A stretch of 64,000 nt of DNA from Guptibacillus hwajinpoensis (GCF_029277305.1 NZ_CP119526.1), one strand, 5' to 3'. Counted from the first letter of the stretch, positions 24,725-33,110 are shown. Program-made: numbers and translations. The notes: generated by a model from the sequence alone, not told the origin.

Positions 24725-24775
24725 CTCGAACTCGAGTCTTAAAGAAACTCGGAGCGATAACCTAATAAATCTTAT
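24725..24775 (+). repeat. Cassette junction J23
   Basis: Perfect left dyad CTCGA-AC-TCGAG (24725-24736), GTCTTAAAGAAACT, core CGGAGC 24750-24755, then GATAACCTAAT. Confidence 0.88.
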
Positions 24776-24825
24776 TCGTCACTACCTGTGCTATAGAAAT
24801 ATTGATGGAAAAGGAGGTGTTTTAA

Positions 24826-25338
24826 TTGGAAGTTAAGATAGAGCCATTAAAAGGATTTACTCCTCAAATAGGTCACCTAGTGTCGCAAATGAACTATGCG
24901 AGGAAAACAACATTAGAAGCTGTATCAGGACTAACAACCTCTGAATTGGACTTTATACCAAATAAGGAGGGGAATAGTATTGGAGCTCTCTTATTACATA
25001 TAGCTGCTGTAGAGAAAGGATTTCAGATCGAAATCTTTGATGGCAGAAACCCAAACGAGCAAGAAATGTTGGATTGGGGATCTCCATATAGTCTTGGAGA
25101 AAAAGGAAGAAAAAACATCAAAGGGTATCCATTAGAATTTTATATCGCAAAACTTGAAGAAGTTAGAAATAGAACACTTCAGAAATTTTCAATGTTGACT
25201 GATGATTGGTTATACGAAAACAGACTATGGGACAATCATCGCTCTAATAACTACTTCATTTGGTTTCACGTATTTGAGGATGAAATCAATCATAGAGGGC
25301 AAATAAGAATAATTAGAAACATGTTGTCAAAAGAATAA
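24826..25338 (+). CDS. DinB-family protein
   Basis: A 170-residue four-helix-bundle protein. GALLLHIAAVEKGFQIEIF (about residues 53-71) and WFHVFEDEINHRGQIRIIRNML (about 144-165) carry the His residues that bind the metal. The DinB/YfiT superfamily includes bacillithiol- and mycothiol-dependent transferases, so a thiol-transferase detoxification role is plausible. It starts at TTG with AAAGGAGGTG upstream. Confidence 0.85.
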   Translation: MEVKIEPLKGFTPQIGHLVSQMNYARKTTLEAVSGLTTSELDFIPNKEGNSIGALLLHIAAVEKGFQIEIFDGRNPNEQEMLDWGSPYSLGEKGRKNIKGYPLEFYIAKLEEVRNRTLQKFSMLTDDWLYENRLWDNHRSNNYFIWFHVFEDEINHRGQIRIIRNMLSKE

Positions 25339-25384
25339 TCATTTATTTTATTGTTCAGCTAATGCGAGTTTAATAAGTAGATTA

Positions 25385-25442
25385 TCTTGAAACTGAGTCT
25401 TCATCAAACTCGGAGCGCTTGCTGAATAAAAAGTAAGCGCTG
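25385..25442 (+). repeat. Cassette junction J24
   Basis: Left arm CTTGAAACTGAG, TCTTCATCAAACT, core CGGAGC 25411-25416. AGCGCTT pairs with AAGCGCT. Confidence 0.9.
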
Positions 25443-25503
25443 GGAGATTAGGAGGAAATTGGTGGGAATGGATTTCACGTTTTTACTTTGGGAGTGGAAA
25501 TAA

Positions 25504-25998
25504 ATGACCGAAATATATGTAAATTGGGGAGAAGAAAAAGTAATGTTAAGATGGGATCCGGATTTACGTTTGCCTCCGATAGAGTTGATTACAAGCGTCC
25601 ACGGACTTTGTTTTAAGGATGATAAACTACTATTAGTAAATTTAAATCATAGAGGCTGGGATTTTCCTGGAGGTCATATTGAAGATGAAGAAACTCCAGC
25701 AGAATGTTTAAAGCGTGAAGCTTATGAAGAAGGTTATGTTACGGGAGAAAGCCATTTGTTAGGACGTATAGTAGTTGACCACAGTGAAAATCCAACATGG
25801 CATGAAAACAGTCAGTATCCTAAAATCGGATATCAGGTTTTTTATCGAATGGATATCGATAAACTATATGAATTTGAAGCTAAATATGAGTCAGGAGAGA
25901 GAATCCTAATCCATCCAAGCGAAGTAATAGATTATTATCATAATTGGAATGAACTGTATCAGGAAATACTTGATATTGCAGTAAAGAATAGTAACTGA
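25504..25998 (+). CDS. Nudix hydrolase
   Basis: A 164-residue Nudix protein. The box GGHIEDEETPAECLKREAYEEGYV begins at about residue 55 and has the REAYEE core. The start has a modest ribosome site (GGGAGTGGAAATAA). Substrate unknown. Its stop lies only about 14 bp before the junction core J25. Confidence 0.87.
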   Translation: MTEIYVNWGEEKVMLRWDPDLRLPPIELITSVHGLCFKDDKLLLVNLNHRGWDFPGGHIEDEETPAECLKREAYEEGYVTGESHLLGRIVVDHSENPTWHENSQYPKIGYQVFYRMDIDKLYEFEAKYESGERILIHPSEVIDYYHNWNELYQEILDIAVKNSN

Positions 25999-25999
25999 T

Positions 26000-26035
26000 T
26001 CTCCATAAACTCGAAGCTATTGCTTGATGAAGTGC
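26000..26035 (+). repeat. Cassette junction J25
   Basis: ATTCTCCATAAACT, core variant CGAAGC 26012-26017. Confidence 0.65.
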
Positions 26036-26125
26036 TCACCTTTAATACATAAGAATGACATTATTTAACGATATGTAAAAAGCATTATTGTGAATAGTGT
26101 AAATATAAATAGAAGGGGTGATAAA

Positions 26126-26212
26126 GTGAACTGGTTGATATGGGTTCCAATAATAATAGGGGTGTTTTTTTACATCGGTCTTTTTAAAGATGATGAAGAA
26201 ATGAAGAAGTAA
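26126..26212 (+). CDS. Tiny membrane peptide (28 aa)
   Basis: A GTG start with AGAAGGGGTG upstream gives one hydrophobic helix followed by KDDEEMKK. The helix-plus-charged-tail layout and strong ribosome site support translation. It is the only ORF in the J25-J26 cassette. Confidence 0.5.
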   Translation: MNWLIWVPIIIGVFFYIGLFKDDEEMKK

Positions 26213-26271
26213 AGGGAGTATGAGATTATAAACAGAATGTAGTGAAAGTTAGTAATCTGTTTCTATATCTC

Positions 26272-26330
26272 AAAATAAGGTCTTCCGCAAACTCGGAGCT
26301 TATCTTTAATAAGATAGGCTTCTTTTAGTA
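26272..26330 (+). repeat. Cassette junction J26
   Basis: Core CGGAGC 26294-26299 after GGTCTTCCGCAAACT. GCTTATCT pairs with AGATAGGC, then TTCTTTT. Confidence 0.88.
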
Positions 26331-26339
26331 GGAAAAAGA

Positions 26340-26368
26340 TGGATTTATTAGCGCTGTTTTGAAATAAT
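26340..26368 (+). promoter_or_regulatory. Cassette-leader promoter
   Basis: TGGATT, 17 bp, TGAAATAAT (hexamer 26363-26368), upstream of a 23-codon ORF and the 76-residue gene. Confidence 0.7.
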
Positions 26369-26436
26369 TGGATTTAGCAGGTAACTAAGATTTGATGCTT
26401 ACAAACAATTGTATTTCTTTAGGAGGATTTTGGCTA

Positions 26437-26508
26437 ATGTTGGATAACACAGGAATATCAACTCCAGTTCTCAATCTTTTCGTTTATCTGTTTACAATCT
26501 CTAGTTGA
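26437..26508 (+). CDS. Possible 23-residue peptide gene
   Basis: ATG at 26437 with AGGAGG about 10 bp upstream encodes MLDNTGISTPVLNLFVYLFTISS. It may be a short hydrophobic peptide or a truncated gene start in front of the next ORF. Confidence 0.3.
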   Translation: MLDNTGISTPVLNLFVYLFTISS

Positions 26509-26530
26509 AACCCTTGAACGGAGTGCTGAA

Positions 26531-26761
26531 ATGACTAAAGATCAGTTCAAAGAGTTTCAAAATGAAATTTACATTGGAGAAGAGTACAATTTTCATTATG
26601 GAAATAATGAATATTGGATTAGCCAAGATGAAGAGAAATTTTACCTAACAAAAGTAAAAGGCTCAGTTACGCAAGAGTTTAGTACAGCGACACAACTGTT
26701 CGAAGAGGGGAAAGTTGATGGAAGATTTATCTGTGATATCTATGAAGATATTGAGTGGTGA
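26531..26761 (+). CDS. Hypothetical protein (76 aa)
   Basis: A small acidic soluble protein with a beta-rich middle (EEYNFHYGNNEYWISQDEEKFYLTKV) and no recognised family. CGGAGTGCTGAA precedes the ATG. It reads as a complete single domain between J26 and J27. Confidence 0.55.
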   Translation: MTKDQFKEFQNEIYIGEEYNFHYGNNEYWISQDEEKFYLTKVKGSVTQEFSTATQLFEEGKVDGRFICDIYEDIEW

Positions 26762-26782
26762 ATTCAACAGAAATAAGTCTTG

Positions 26783-26833
26783 TCTCATATACAATTATCT
26801 CGGAGCGTTGTGTAATAAAAAGTAAGCGCTTTA
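26783..26833 (+). repeat. Cassette junction J27
   Basis: ATACAATTATCT, core CGGAGC 26801-26806, then the AAAAAGTAAGCGCT leader arm. Confidence 0.85.
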
Positions 26834-26913
26834 TGTAGCTTTAGGGCAGGATAATTGATTCTGATGTTTATTTGATTCCTTCTTTTTCTCACATCTTATA
26901 ATAAGGGGGATTT

Positions 26914-27882
26914 ATGAATTCGTTTATAAAAATGTTATTTACTTTTATTGTTGCATTAGTTGTGATAACAGGTTGTTCTAATGAAGAAGATAAGATACCT
27001 TCTCAATCGACAATCGAATTCGAAAAAAATGGACAAGGTTTTAAAGTCATTCCATTATATGAAGAATTTCTTGATTATGCTGATGAGGCGACAGAAGATT
27101 CTTCGAAGAATAACAAAGGTGAATTTTATAGTAAAGTAACTCAACCATTTCTTAATTCTGCCTCTGAAGAAAATGCAATTCTTAGTGGAGGGTTAGACTA
27201 TTCTCAATATTTTTATCCCACAGGGAATGCTCAAGCTTTAAAAGAAAATACAAATGAACTTTTAATGCAACAAAATGAGATAAACAACATAATAAAAGAG
27301 TCTCTTGTAAAGGCAGCAACTAAACTACCTGGTGGTGAAAAAACAATTTTTGTCAGACCCATTGACCCTCAAGTCTCTATCATTAAACAGATGAATGGCG
27401 TGGCTGCAATAACATTGAGCAAAGATGCCATAGTAATAATGCTGGATCCTTCCTTCGAAAAAGAGATGTTAAAATATGTTATTGCACACGAGTACCATCA
27501 CTCAGTATTTTTTGAGGATAGCGAAAATGATTACTCACTACTAAACGGTATTATTTTCGAGGGGAAAGCAGAGTCTTTTGCCTCACGCTTATACCCAGAT
27601 GTTAGCGTGCCCTGGTCAGAACCGATGTCTTCAGAAGAAGAAAAGGTGGTTCTAGAAGAAGTTAAAAGTAATGTTGATTCCAGAAGTACTGACATATACA
27701 GCCAGTTTCAGAATGGAAACGTTAATAAGGATATTCCTAGGTGGTCCAATTATAAAATTGGATTTAAAATTACTGAAAGCTATATAACTAATCATCCTGA
27801 ACTATCTATAAGAGACTGGACAGTGAAGAGCGGAGAAGAAATTGTTCATGGGAGTCATTTTAGCGAGATTCTTAGAAATTAG
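26914..27882 (+). CDS. Lipoprotein zinc metallopeptidase (DUF2268-like)
   Basis: 322 residues. The N-terminal signal has lipobox VITGC (Cys at about 21). A zincin motif AHEYHH (HExxH, about residues 190-195) is followed by the downstream Glu in IIFEGKAESFASRLYP, matching DUF2268 predicted Zn proteases. It should therefore be a membrane-anchored extracellular peptidase. AAGGGGG precedes the ATG. Single-gene cassette. Confidence 0.82.
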   Translation: MNSFIKMLFTFIVALVVITGCSNEEDKIPSQSTIEFEKNGQGFKVIPLYEEFLDYADEATEDSSKNNKGEFYSKVTQPFLNSASEENAILSGGLDYSQYFYPTGNAQALKENTNELLMQQNEINNIIKESLVKAATKLPGGEKTIFVRPIDPQVSIIKQMNGVAAITLSKDAIVIMLDPSFEKEMLKYVIAHEYHHSVFFEDSENDYSLLNGIIFEGKAESFASRLYPDVSVPWSEPMSSEEEKVVLEEVKSNVDSRSTDIYSQFQNGNVNKDIPRWSNYKIGFKITESYITNHPELSIRDWTVKSGEEIVHGSHFSEILRN

Positions 27883-27902
27883 TCCTTAGAATAGGTTACA
27901 TT

Positions 27903-27948
27903 TACTCCAACATCTCGGAGCGCTTGCTGAATAAAAGATAAAAACTTT
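27903..27948 (+). repeat. Cassette junction J28
   Basis: ACTCCAACATCT, core CGGAGC 27916-27921, then GCTTGCTGAATAAAA. Confidence 0.85.
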
Positions 27949-28006
27949 TAGGCAGGTATAGGGCAACATAGCGGTAGGAAACATCTGATTGGAGGAGAAG
28001 GATTTG

Positions 28007-28495
28007 GTGAGGAAGAATTTCTTAATTCTGGTTCTTTCCATAATAATAGCTGTTTGCGGACTCTACGCATATCTAATATTTAACCCCCCTTTAGAAGTCG
28101 GCACGCTTGCATCAACTAAGAATGAAAAATCTGTCGTCGTTGGTGTAGGAAATACAGGTTTAACAGGGGTGGAGATAGTAAGTGTGACGGTAAATAACAA
28201 TGAAGACCCCTTGCAAACAAAAGTACAAGTTAGCAATCCGTTACAGGGTTTTATTATAACCGATGATTATTATAGCGAAGAATCAACAAAATATAGATTT
28301 ACTGAAATAGAACAAGTAAATATAAAGACAGGAACAGCACCTTTATCCAATTTTCAGAATTTAGATGAAGGTGCTGCTTCTGAAAACGATGAAGCATATG
28401 GAATTAGTGTTACTTTTTCAGAACCTATAAATGAAGTTCAGATTACGTACAAATACCTTGGTATATCATTTGAAAAAATAGCGGTATTCCATTAA
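28007..28495 (+). CDS. Membrane-anchored hypothetical protein (162 aa)
   Basis: One N-terminal transmembrane segment (about residues 4-24) precedes an extracellular beta-rich domain, so it is probably surface-exposed. GTG at 28007 has GGAGGAG about 9 bp upstream; TTG at 28004 is an alternative. The last codons (VFH, stop at 28493-28495) are encoded by the junction J29, as at J19. Confidence 0.65.
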   Translation: MRKNFLILVLSIIIAVCGLYAYLIFNPPLEVGTLASTKNEKSVVVGVGNTGLTGVEIVSVTVNNNEDPLQTKVQVSNPLQGFIITDDYYSEESTKYRFTEIEQVNIKTGTAPLSNFQNLDEGAASENDEAYGISVTFSEPINEVQITYKYLGISFEKIAVFH

Positions 28496-28535
28496 ATCGG
28501 AGCGTTTGGTAAATAAAAAGTAAGCGCTCTTCTAT
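28487..28535 (+). repeat. Cassette junction J29
   Basis: TATTCCATTAAAT, core CGGAGC 28498-28503, then AAAAAGTAAGCGCT. The following leader is shared with J52. Confidence 0.85.
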
Positions 28536-28598
28536 GCAGGTTTAGACAGGAGTGTGCATGGGAGAGAGGAGGATTATTATGAGCATGGGTGGGGTGGT

Positions 28599-28694
28599 AT
28601 GAGTATCGCGCTAATCTCATTAGTTCCAATCTTTCTATTAGTAGGTGTCATACTTCTGTTAAATACAATAAGGGAAAATATTGATAACTTTTGA
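28599..28694 (+). CDS. Tiny membrane peptide (31 aa)
   Basis: It encodes one hydrophobic helix, MSIALISLVPIFLLVGVILL, and a short tail. A paralogue at 48773-48865 conserves the peptide, which argues that it is translated. In this copy the upstream ATGs are out of frame, so the start at 28599 must use GGTGG or coupling. Confidence 0.5.
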   Translation: MSIALISLVPIFLLVGVILLLNTIRENIDNF

Positions 28695-28722
28695 TGAAGA
28701 AATTAAAAGAAAGGGGTCGCAT

Positions 28723-29421
28723 ATGAGGCAAATTATTGCGCTTGGTGGTGGAGGATTTTCTATGGAGCCAGAAAATCCCTTATTAGACCGATATATACTT
28801 AATCAATCAGAAGAAACAAATCCAAATATCTGTTTCATTCCTACCGCCAGTGGAGATGCAGATAACTACATATCTAGATTCTATCAATTCTTTGAAAAAC
28901 AAGATTGTTCCCCTTCACATTTATCATTATTTAAGCCACCTACAAGAGACTTAGAAAGTTTTATATTAGATAAAGATATCATTTATGTGGGAGGAGGCAA
29001 CACAAAAAATTTATTGGCTTTGTGGAGGGAATGGGGACTTGATCGAATCATGAAAAAGGCATACGATCAAGGAATGATATTGGCTGGAATTAGTGCAGGC
29101 TCCATTTGTTGGTTTGAAGAAGGAGTTACAGACTCATTTGGAGACGAATATTTGCCATTAAAATGTTTGGGATTTCTGAATGGTAGTAATTGTCCACATT
29201 ATGATGGAGACAAGGATAAAAGGCTTACCTATCACAAACTTATCTCTTCAAGGAATATACAACCTGGAATTGCAACGGATGATGGTGTTGCAGTTCATTA
29301 CATAGAGCAAGAAATTAGTAATATCGTCAGTTCAAGACCTAATGCTAAAGCATACAGTGTTACTTTTGATAAGAAGGTTATTGAGAAAGAATTTCCAACA
29401 GTATTTTTAGGCTCTAGCTAA
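28723..29421 (+). CDS. Peptidase S51 family (peptidase E-like)
   Basis: A 232-residue serine peptidase of family S51. The nucleophile is Ser in AGISAGSICWF (about residues 124-134). IYVGGGNTKNLLALW is the conserved GGGNT strand, and NCPHYDGD contains the likely His. Family enzymes cleave after Asp (dipeptidase E) or act on cyanophycin. ATG at 28723 has AAAGGGG upstream. A deleted copy lies at 48920-49004. Confidence 0.87.
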   Translation: MRQIIALGGGGFSMEPENPLLDRYILNQSEETNPNICFIPTASGDADNYISRFYQFFEKQDCSPSHLSLFKPPTRDLESFILDKDIIYVGGGNTKNLLALWREWGLDRIMKKAYDQGMILAGISAGSICWFEEGVTDSFGDEYLPLKCLGFLNGSNCPHYDGDKDKRLTYHKLISSRNIQPGIATDDGVAVHYIEQEISNIVSSRPNAKAYSVTFDKKVIEKEFPTVFLGSS

Positions 29422-29451
29422 ACAATACCAGCTAATAGGAGCAAGATGTTT

Positions 29452-29492
29452 GTTCAAGTATCTCGGAGCAAATCTGGAATAAGAATTGCTCT
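29452..29492 (+). repeat. Cassette junction J30
   Basis: TTCAAGTATCT, core CGGAGC 29464-29469. GAGCAAATCT pairs imperfectly with AGAATTGCTC. Confidence 0.82.
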
Positions 29493-29596
29493 CTTTCTTT
29501 GATTTCTTGAATGAATGAGGGGATTATTTGTAGGTAATCGAAATAATAGTTTAGAAAATGTATACAGTTACTGTTCTTAAGAAAGGAGTGGATTTT

Positions 29597-30052
29597 ATGG
29601 ATATTAAAATAGATGATTTAACCGGATCTGACGTGGCTGAATTACTGAGTGAGCACATTCAGAGTATGAAACTACATTCTCCACCGGAAAGTAAACATGC
29701 TCTTGATCTTGAGGGATTGCGAAAACCTGAAATTACATTCTGGAGTGCTTGGGAAGCAAATGAATTAGTTGGTTGCGTGGCGCTTCAGGAACTTGACAGC
29801 CAGCATGGAGAGATTAAGTCAATGAAAACTGCTTCCTCTCATCTAAGAAAGGGTGTAGCAAAACGACTTCTTCAATTCATGATCAAGGAAGCCAGAGAGC
29901 GTGGTTACCGACGGTTGAGCTTGGAAACGGGTTCAATGGATGTTTTTAAACCGGCTAGGAGATTATATGCAAGCTTCGGGTTTCAATATTGTAAGCCGTT
30001 TTCAGGCTACAGTGAGGACCCGAACAGTGTATTTATGACAAAGGAGTTATAA
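29597..30052 (+). CDS. GNAT family N-acetyltransferase (YsnE-like)
   Basis: A 151-residue GNAT protein. GEIKSMKTASSHLRKGVAKRLLQFMI (about residues 73-98) carries the LRKGVA acetyl-CoA loop, and DVFKPARRLYASFGFQYCKPF ends the fold. ATG at 29597 is preferred over an in-frame upstream ATG because AAAGGAGTGG precedes it. It resembles YsnE-type acetyltransferases. Confidence 0.87.
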   Translation: MDIKIDDLTGSDVAELLSEHIQSMKLHSPPESKHALDLEGLRKPEITFWSAWEANELVGCVALQELDSQHGEIKSMKTASSHLRKGVAKRLLQFMIKEARERGYRRLSLETGSMDVFKPARRLYASFGFQYCKPFSGYSEDPNSVFMTKEL

Positions 30053-30179
30053 GTTGTTTTATAAAATTCAATAGAAAAAATTAAGGCAGCAATCATTAAT
30101 TAGATCTTCTACTATTTACTATGAGAAAAAGTTGTATCCTTCTTTTTATCTACATATCGAGTATTCTAGGGAGCTCTTG

Positions 30180-30240
30180 CGGAGCAAAATAACATTTATC
30201 TCGATTTGAAGTCTTCTGTTTTATCGGAGCGATTATTGAA
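30180..30240 (+). repeat. Cassette junction J31 (with an extra upstream core)
   Basis: CTCGATTTGAAG (30200-30211), TCTTCTGTTTTAT, core CGGAGC 30225-30230. Another CGGAGC lies at 30180-30185, 45 bp upstream, possibly a decayed or ORF-less unit. Confidence 0.82.
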
Positions 30241-30257
30241 TTATGGGAGGGGAATTA

Positions 30258-30677
30258 ATGGACCTGGAAATACAAGGGGATGTATTTTTTTAAGACCTTG
30301 AGGAGATGAAAGAAGTTTATCAATCGGTAGGTTGGATGAAGCATACCAACGATGTGATAAAACAAGTCTTTGATGCAAGTGATATTAAAGTACTAGTAAA
30401 AGTTAACAATCGTATAGTTGGACTTGGAAGAGCAATGTCAGATGGAATATTTAATGCTTCAATCTATGATATTGTAGTGCATAAAGATTTTCAAAATAAA
30501 GGTATTGCCAAGCAGATAGTAAACCATATATTAGAACAACTTAAGGAAGTTTCTTGTGTTCATATTATATCCACTACAGGTAATGAGGAATTTTATAGGA
30601 AACAAGGGTTTAGAAAAGTTAAAACCGGTATGGCCAGGTATTTAAATATTGAACTACATAATGAATATCTTGAATAG
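30258..30677 (+). pseudogene. GNAT acetyltransferase with an in-frame stop near its start
   Basis: The ATG at 30258 with GGAGGGG upstream opens the expected N-terminus, but TAA at 30291-30293 interrupts it after eleven codons. The same frame then continues as DLEEMKEVYQSVGWMKH and a complete GNAT fold with DIVVHKDFQNKGIAKQIV (QNKGIA loop) and EEFYRKQGFRKVKTGMARY. Translation from the ATG at 30306 would give 123 residues lacking only the first strand, with GAGGAG directly adjacent to that start. It may be partly functional or dead. Confidence 0.7.
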
Positions 30678-30748
30678 GTTTTTAGTAAAACGTTTAATAG
30701 GTGCTGCTAGTTTTGGTTCGTATTATAGCTATGAGCTTTTGTTTTCTT

Positions 30749-30795
30749 AATCGAGAATCTCGGAGTGTTTGTGTATTAAAAAGTAAGCGCCCTTT
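30749..30795 (+). repeat. Cassette junction J32
   Basis: TCGAGAATCT, core variant CGGAGT 30761-30766, then AAAAAGTAAGCGC. Confidence 0.78.
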
Positions 30796-30863
30796 TAAAA
30801 GATAGAATAGAATTGTTATTTCCAGTCAGAATAGTTAAACAACAATTAATTGGGAGTTAAAAA

Positions 30864-30995
30864 ATGAAAAATAAAAATAGAAATAGAAATGGCTTTTTTA
30901 AAGATACCCTAATTGAGTTTATATTTGAAGTGATATGGAACATCTTAATGTTTATACCAAGAATGTTAATTCGCTTAATAGGGAACATTTGGTGA
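30864..30995 (+). CDS. Small amphipathic/membrane protein (43 aa)
   Basis: The product has a Lys/Asn/Arg-rich start and a hydrophobic middle with IWNILMFIPRMLIRLIGNIW. Similar short proteins with an IPRxxxR motif are frequent in Bacillus and have unknown function. TGGGAG precedes the ATG. Confidence 0.55.
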   Translation: MKNKNRNRNGFFKDTLIEFIFEVIWNILMFIPRMLIRLIGNIW

Positions 30996-31157
30996 AGTTT
31001 TTAACTCTCAAATAGCTAATTTTATTGCAGTTAAGCCCCTTGAGTTTAAGTGAATTTATTCACAAATTTATCCTTTTTACACTTCATTTATTACAGGAGG
31101 GCTGACTTGTTTTAAAAAAAGGTTTGTTCTTACATTAATAATAAAAAGGTAGATAAG

Positions 31158-31988
31158 ATGAGGATACTTATTTTAGGAGCAACAGGATTTCTAGGGTCAA
31201 ATGTAATTCGACTAGCTTTAGAAGATGAAAATATAAATATATTTGGTAGTTCGCGTTTTCCAAATCAGTACTCAAACATTCTTCAGGTGGATGTAACAAA
31301 CCGTGAATCTATTAGAATCGCTATTAAAGAAATTAATCCGGCAGTTGTCATTTGGTCACTTATGAATTTTGAAGAAGAAAGTCATTTAATGAATGTAGGT
31401 CTTAAGAACGTACTGTCAGAATTAACAAATGATACAAAGTTTATCTTCCTATCAACTGATGGCGTATTTATTGATGGTAGAGGAAATTATACCGAAAATG
31501 ATCCCATTGGTACCCTACCTAAAGAAGCTCCTCTTGCTGAATATGTGAATGGTAAATATATTGGAGAAAACTTCATCCGTCAAAGTTATTCCAATCATGT
31601 GATCCTTCGAACAGGTCCCTTATATGGGGATAATTCGAATCAAACAATAGAAAAACGCACTTTGAAAATGATTGAGAAAATTAAAGTGAATAAGCCAATC
31701 GATGCATGGGAAGACGTATTTAGAACTTTTGTAAATGTAAATGATTTATCAAGCTCCATTCTTGAGTTGTCTAAAATGAAGTTTAATGGAACATTGCACG
31801 TTGGACCTAAAAATATAGAGAGCTACTATACGTTTTTTAATAAGCGATTAATGCAACTTGGATGGGATAATAACCTTTTAAGTCCCACTAAGATTTCCAA
31901 AGAAGAATTTCCATATTTAGCTATAGATACTTCTTTAGATACCAGTAAGTCTCAACAATGGCTTAGAACTAAGTTTCGTTCAGTTTAA
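31158..31988 (+). CDS. NAD(P)-dependent sugar epimerase/reductase (RmlD-like SDR)
   Basis: A 276-residue extended short-chain dehydrogenase. The Rossmann motif is ILGATGFLGSNV (about residues 5-16). FLSTDGVFIDG (about 96-106) holds the Ser/Thr, and YVNGKYIGE is the YxxxK catalytic pair. This is closest in layout to dTDP-4-dehydrorhamnose reductases. No other nucleotide-sugar genes are nearby. AAAAGGTAGATAAG precedes the ATG. Confidence 0.83.
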   Translation: MRILILGATGFLGSNVIRLALEDENINIFGSSRFPNQYSNILQVDVTNRESIRIAIKEINPAVVIWSLMNFEEESHLMNVGLKNVLSELTNDTKFIFLSTDGVFIDGRGNYTENDPIGTLPKEAPLAEYVNGKYIGENFIRQSYSNHVILRTGPLYGDNSNQTIEKRTLKMIEKIKVNKPIDAWEDVFRTFVNVNDLSSSILELSKMKFNGTLHVGPKNIESYYTFFNKRLMQLGWDNNLLSPTKISKEEFPYLAIDTSLDTSKSQQWLRTKFRSV

Positions 31989-32102
31989 ATTGATGGCGTA
32001 ATCATTTTTCTAGCAAGTGAGTCATTTGGTAACATCAATGATGTAATGCTGGTTGAAGATTTGGAAAAAGAAAGACTCTAGTCGAAGAAGAAACTCTAAT
32101 TA

Positions 32103-32165
32103 TCTTGAATTCAATTCTTCAGCAATCTCGGAGCGATAGCTGCAATTTAGCTATCACTTTTTGTG
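32103..32165 (+). repeat. Cassette junction J33
   Basis: CTTGAATTCAAT, TCTTCAGCAATCT, core CGGAGC 32129-32134. GCGATAGCT pairs with AGCTATCAC. A second CGGAGC at 32170-32175 may be chance. Confidence 0.87.
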
Positions 32166-32239
32166 CTCACGGAGCAGTTTGAATTAAAACCAATTCTATT
32201 TGTTTTTATATTTATCTACAATGCAGTAAGGGTGATTTT

Positions 32240-32401
32240 ATGATTGGTTTATTTTCTATGTATTTTCTTATTTTGTTTTTGATTGCTAGATTGGTTAGTC
32301 TGTCTGGAAATATAAGATGGATACCCACAATAAGAACCACAGTCAGGAAGAATGCAAAGGTAGCAGCAATTATATCTTTATGTTTTGTGATTTTTCTTTA
32401 G
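32240..32401 (+). CDS. Small membrane protein (53 aa)
   Basis: Two hydrophobic segments (about residues 3-21 and 42-53) flank a basic loop with WIPTIRTTVRKNAK. AAGGGTGA precedes the ATG at 32240. The overlapping 84-codon frame at 32317 is a shadow that runs through junction J34. No family is recognised. Confidence 0.55.
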   Translation: MIGLFSMYFLILFLIARLVSLSGNIRWIPTIRTTVRKNAKVAAIISLCFVIFL

Positions 32402-32439
32402 CTAACGGATACGCTAGTTTAATATTTGTTTCAAAATGT

Positions 32440-32482
32440 CTCGGAATCGAGTCTTCAACATTTTCGGAGCGATTATCCATTA
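32440..32482 (+). repeat. Cassette junction J34
   Basis: Left dyad CTCG-GAAT-CGAG (32440-32451), TCTTCAACATTTT, core CGGAGC 32465-32470. Confidence 0.88.
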
Positions 32483-32525
32483 AGAGAATCATCTTCTATG
32501 GTGCAGAACGAAAGGGGAATAATGA

Positions 32526-33059
32526 ATGTTTAAATGTAAAATTAACGAAGATACTGAACTTCGTTTACTAGAATTAAGGCACTCCGAAGAATTATTTCAA
32601 CTCATTGATGCTTCAAGAAATAGTTTGCGTAAATGGTTACCTTGGATTGACAGTACAAAGACAGAAGAGAATTCAAAGGGATTTATTGAGGGAACATTAA
32701 AGCAATTCTGTAACAATAATGGGTTCCAGGCGGGGATCTGGTATAAAGGTGAATTAGCAGGGATTGTTGGATTACATACTATTAATTGGTCACACAAATA
32801 TACTTCCTTAGGTTACTGGCTTGGAGATTCTTTTCAAGGAAAAGGATTAATGACAAAGTCTTGTCAAGAAGTCATAAATTATTGCTTTAATGAACTTAAT
32901 CTCAAGCGTATAGAAATAAGAGTGGCAACTGGGAATGAAAAAAGTTTAGCCATTCCACACAGATTAGGATTCAAAAAAGAGGGCTGTCTCCAAAAATCTG
33001 AATTGCTCTACGACGAATATGTAGACCATTATGTGTTTGGTCTAATTAATGAAACTTAG
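32526..33059 (+). CDS. GNAT acetyltransferase (YdaF/RimL-like)
   Basis: A 177-residue protein with LRLLELRHSEELFQLIDASRNSLRKWLPW at the N-terminus, typical of YdaF/RimL serine-acetyltransferase-like members. SLGYWLGDSFQGKGLMTKSCQEVI (about residues 91-114) carries the QGKGLM acetyl-CoA loop, and EIRVATGNEKSLAIPHRLGFKKEG follows. GAAAGGGGAATAATGA precedes the ATG. Possibly a ribosomal-protein or small-molecule acetyltransferase. Confidence 0.87.
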   Translation: MFKCKINEDTELRLLELRHSEELFQLIDASRNSLRKWLPWIDSTKTEENSKGFIEGTLKQFCNNNGFQAGIWYKGELAGIVGLHTINWSHKYTSLGYWLGDSFQGKGLMTKSCQEVINYCFNELNLKRIEIRVATGNEKSLAIPHRLGFKKEGCLQKSELLYDEYVDHYVFGLINET

Positions 33060-33079
33060 AATAGGTATATTGATTTCTA

Positions 33080-33110
33080 GTTTTCAAGAATATCGGAGCG
33101 ATTCACTTAT
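33080..33110 (+). repeat. Cassette junction J35
   Basis: TTTTCAAGAATAT, core CGGAGC 33094-33099. Confidence 0.78.

Noticed and set aside
32170..32175. Extra CGGAGC 41 bp after J33
   Set aside because: It has no left arm or GTCTTC motif, so chance occurrence is likely. It is not counted as a junction.
32317..32571. 84-codon frame across junction J34
   Set aside because: It overlaps the better-supported 53-residue gene and the GNAT start, and it is composed largely of junction sequence.
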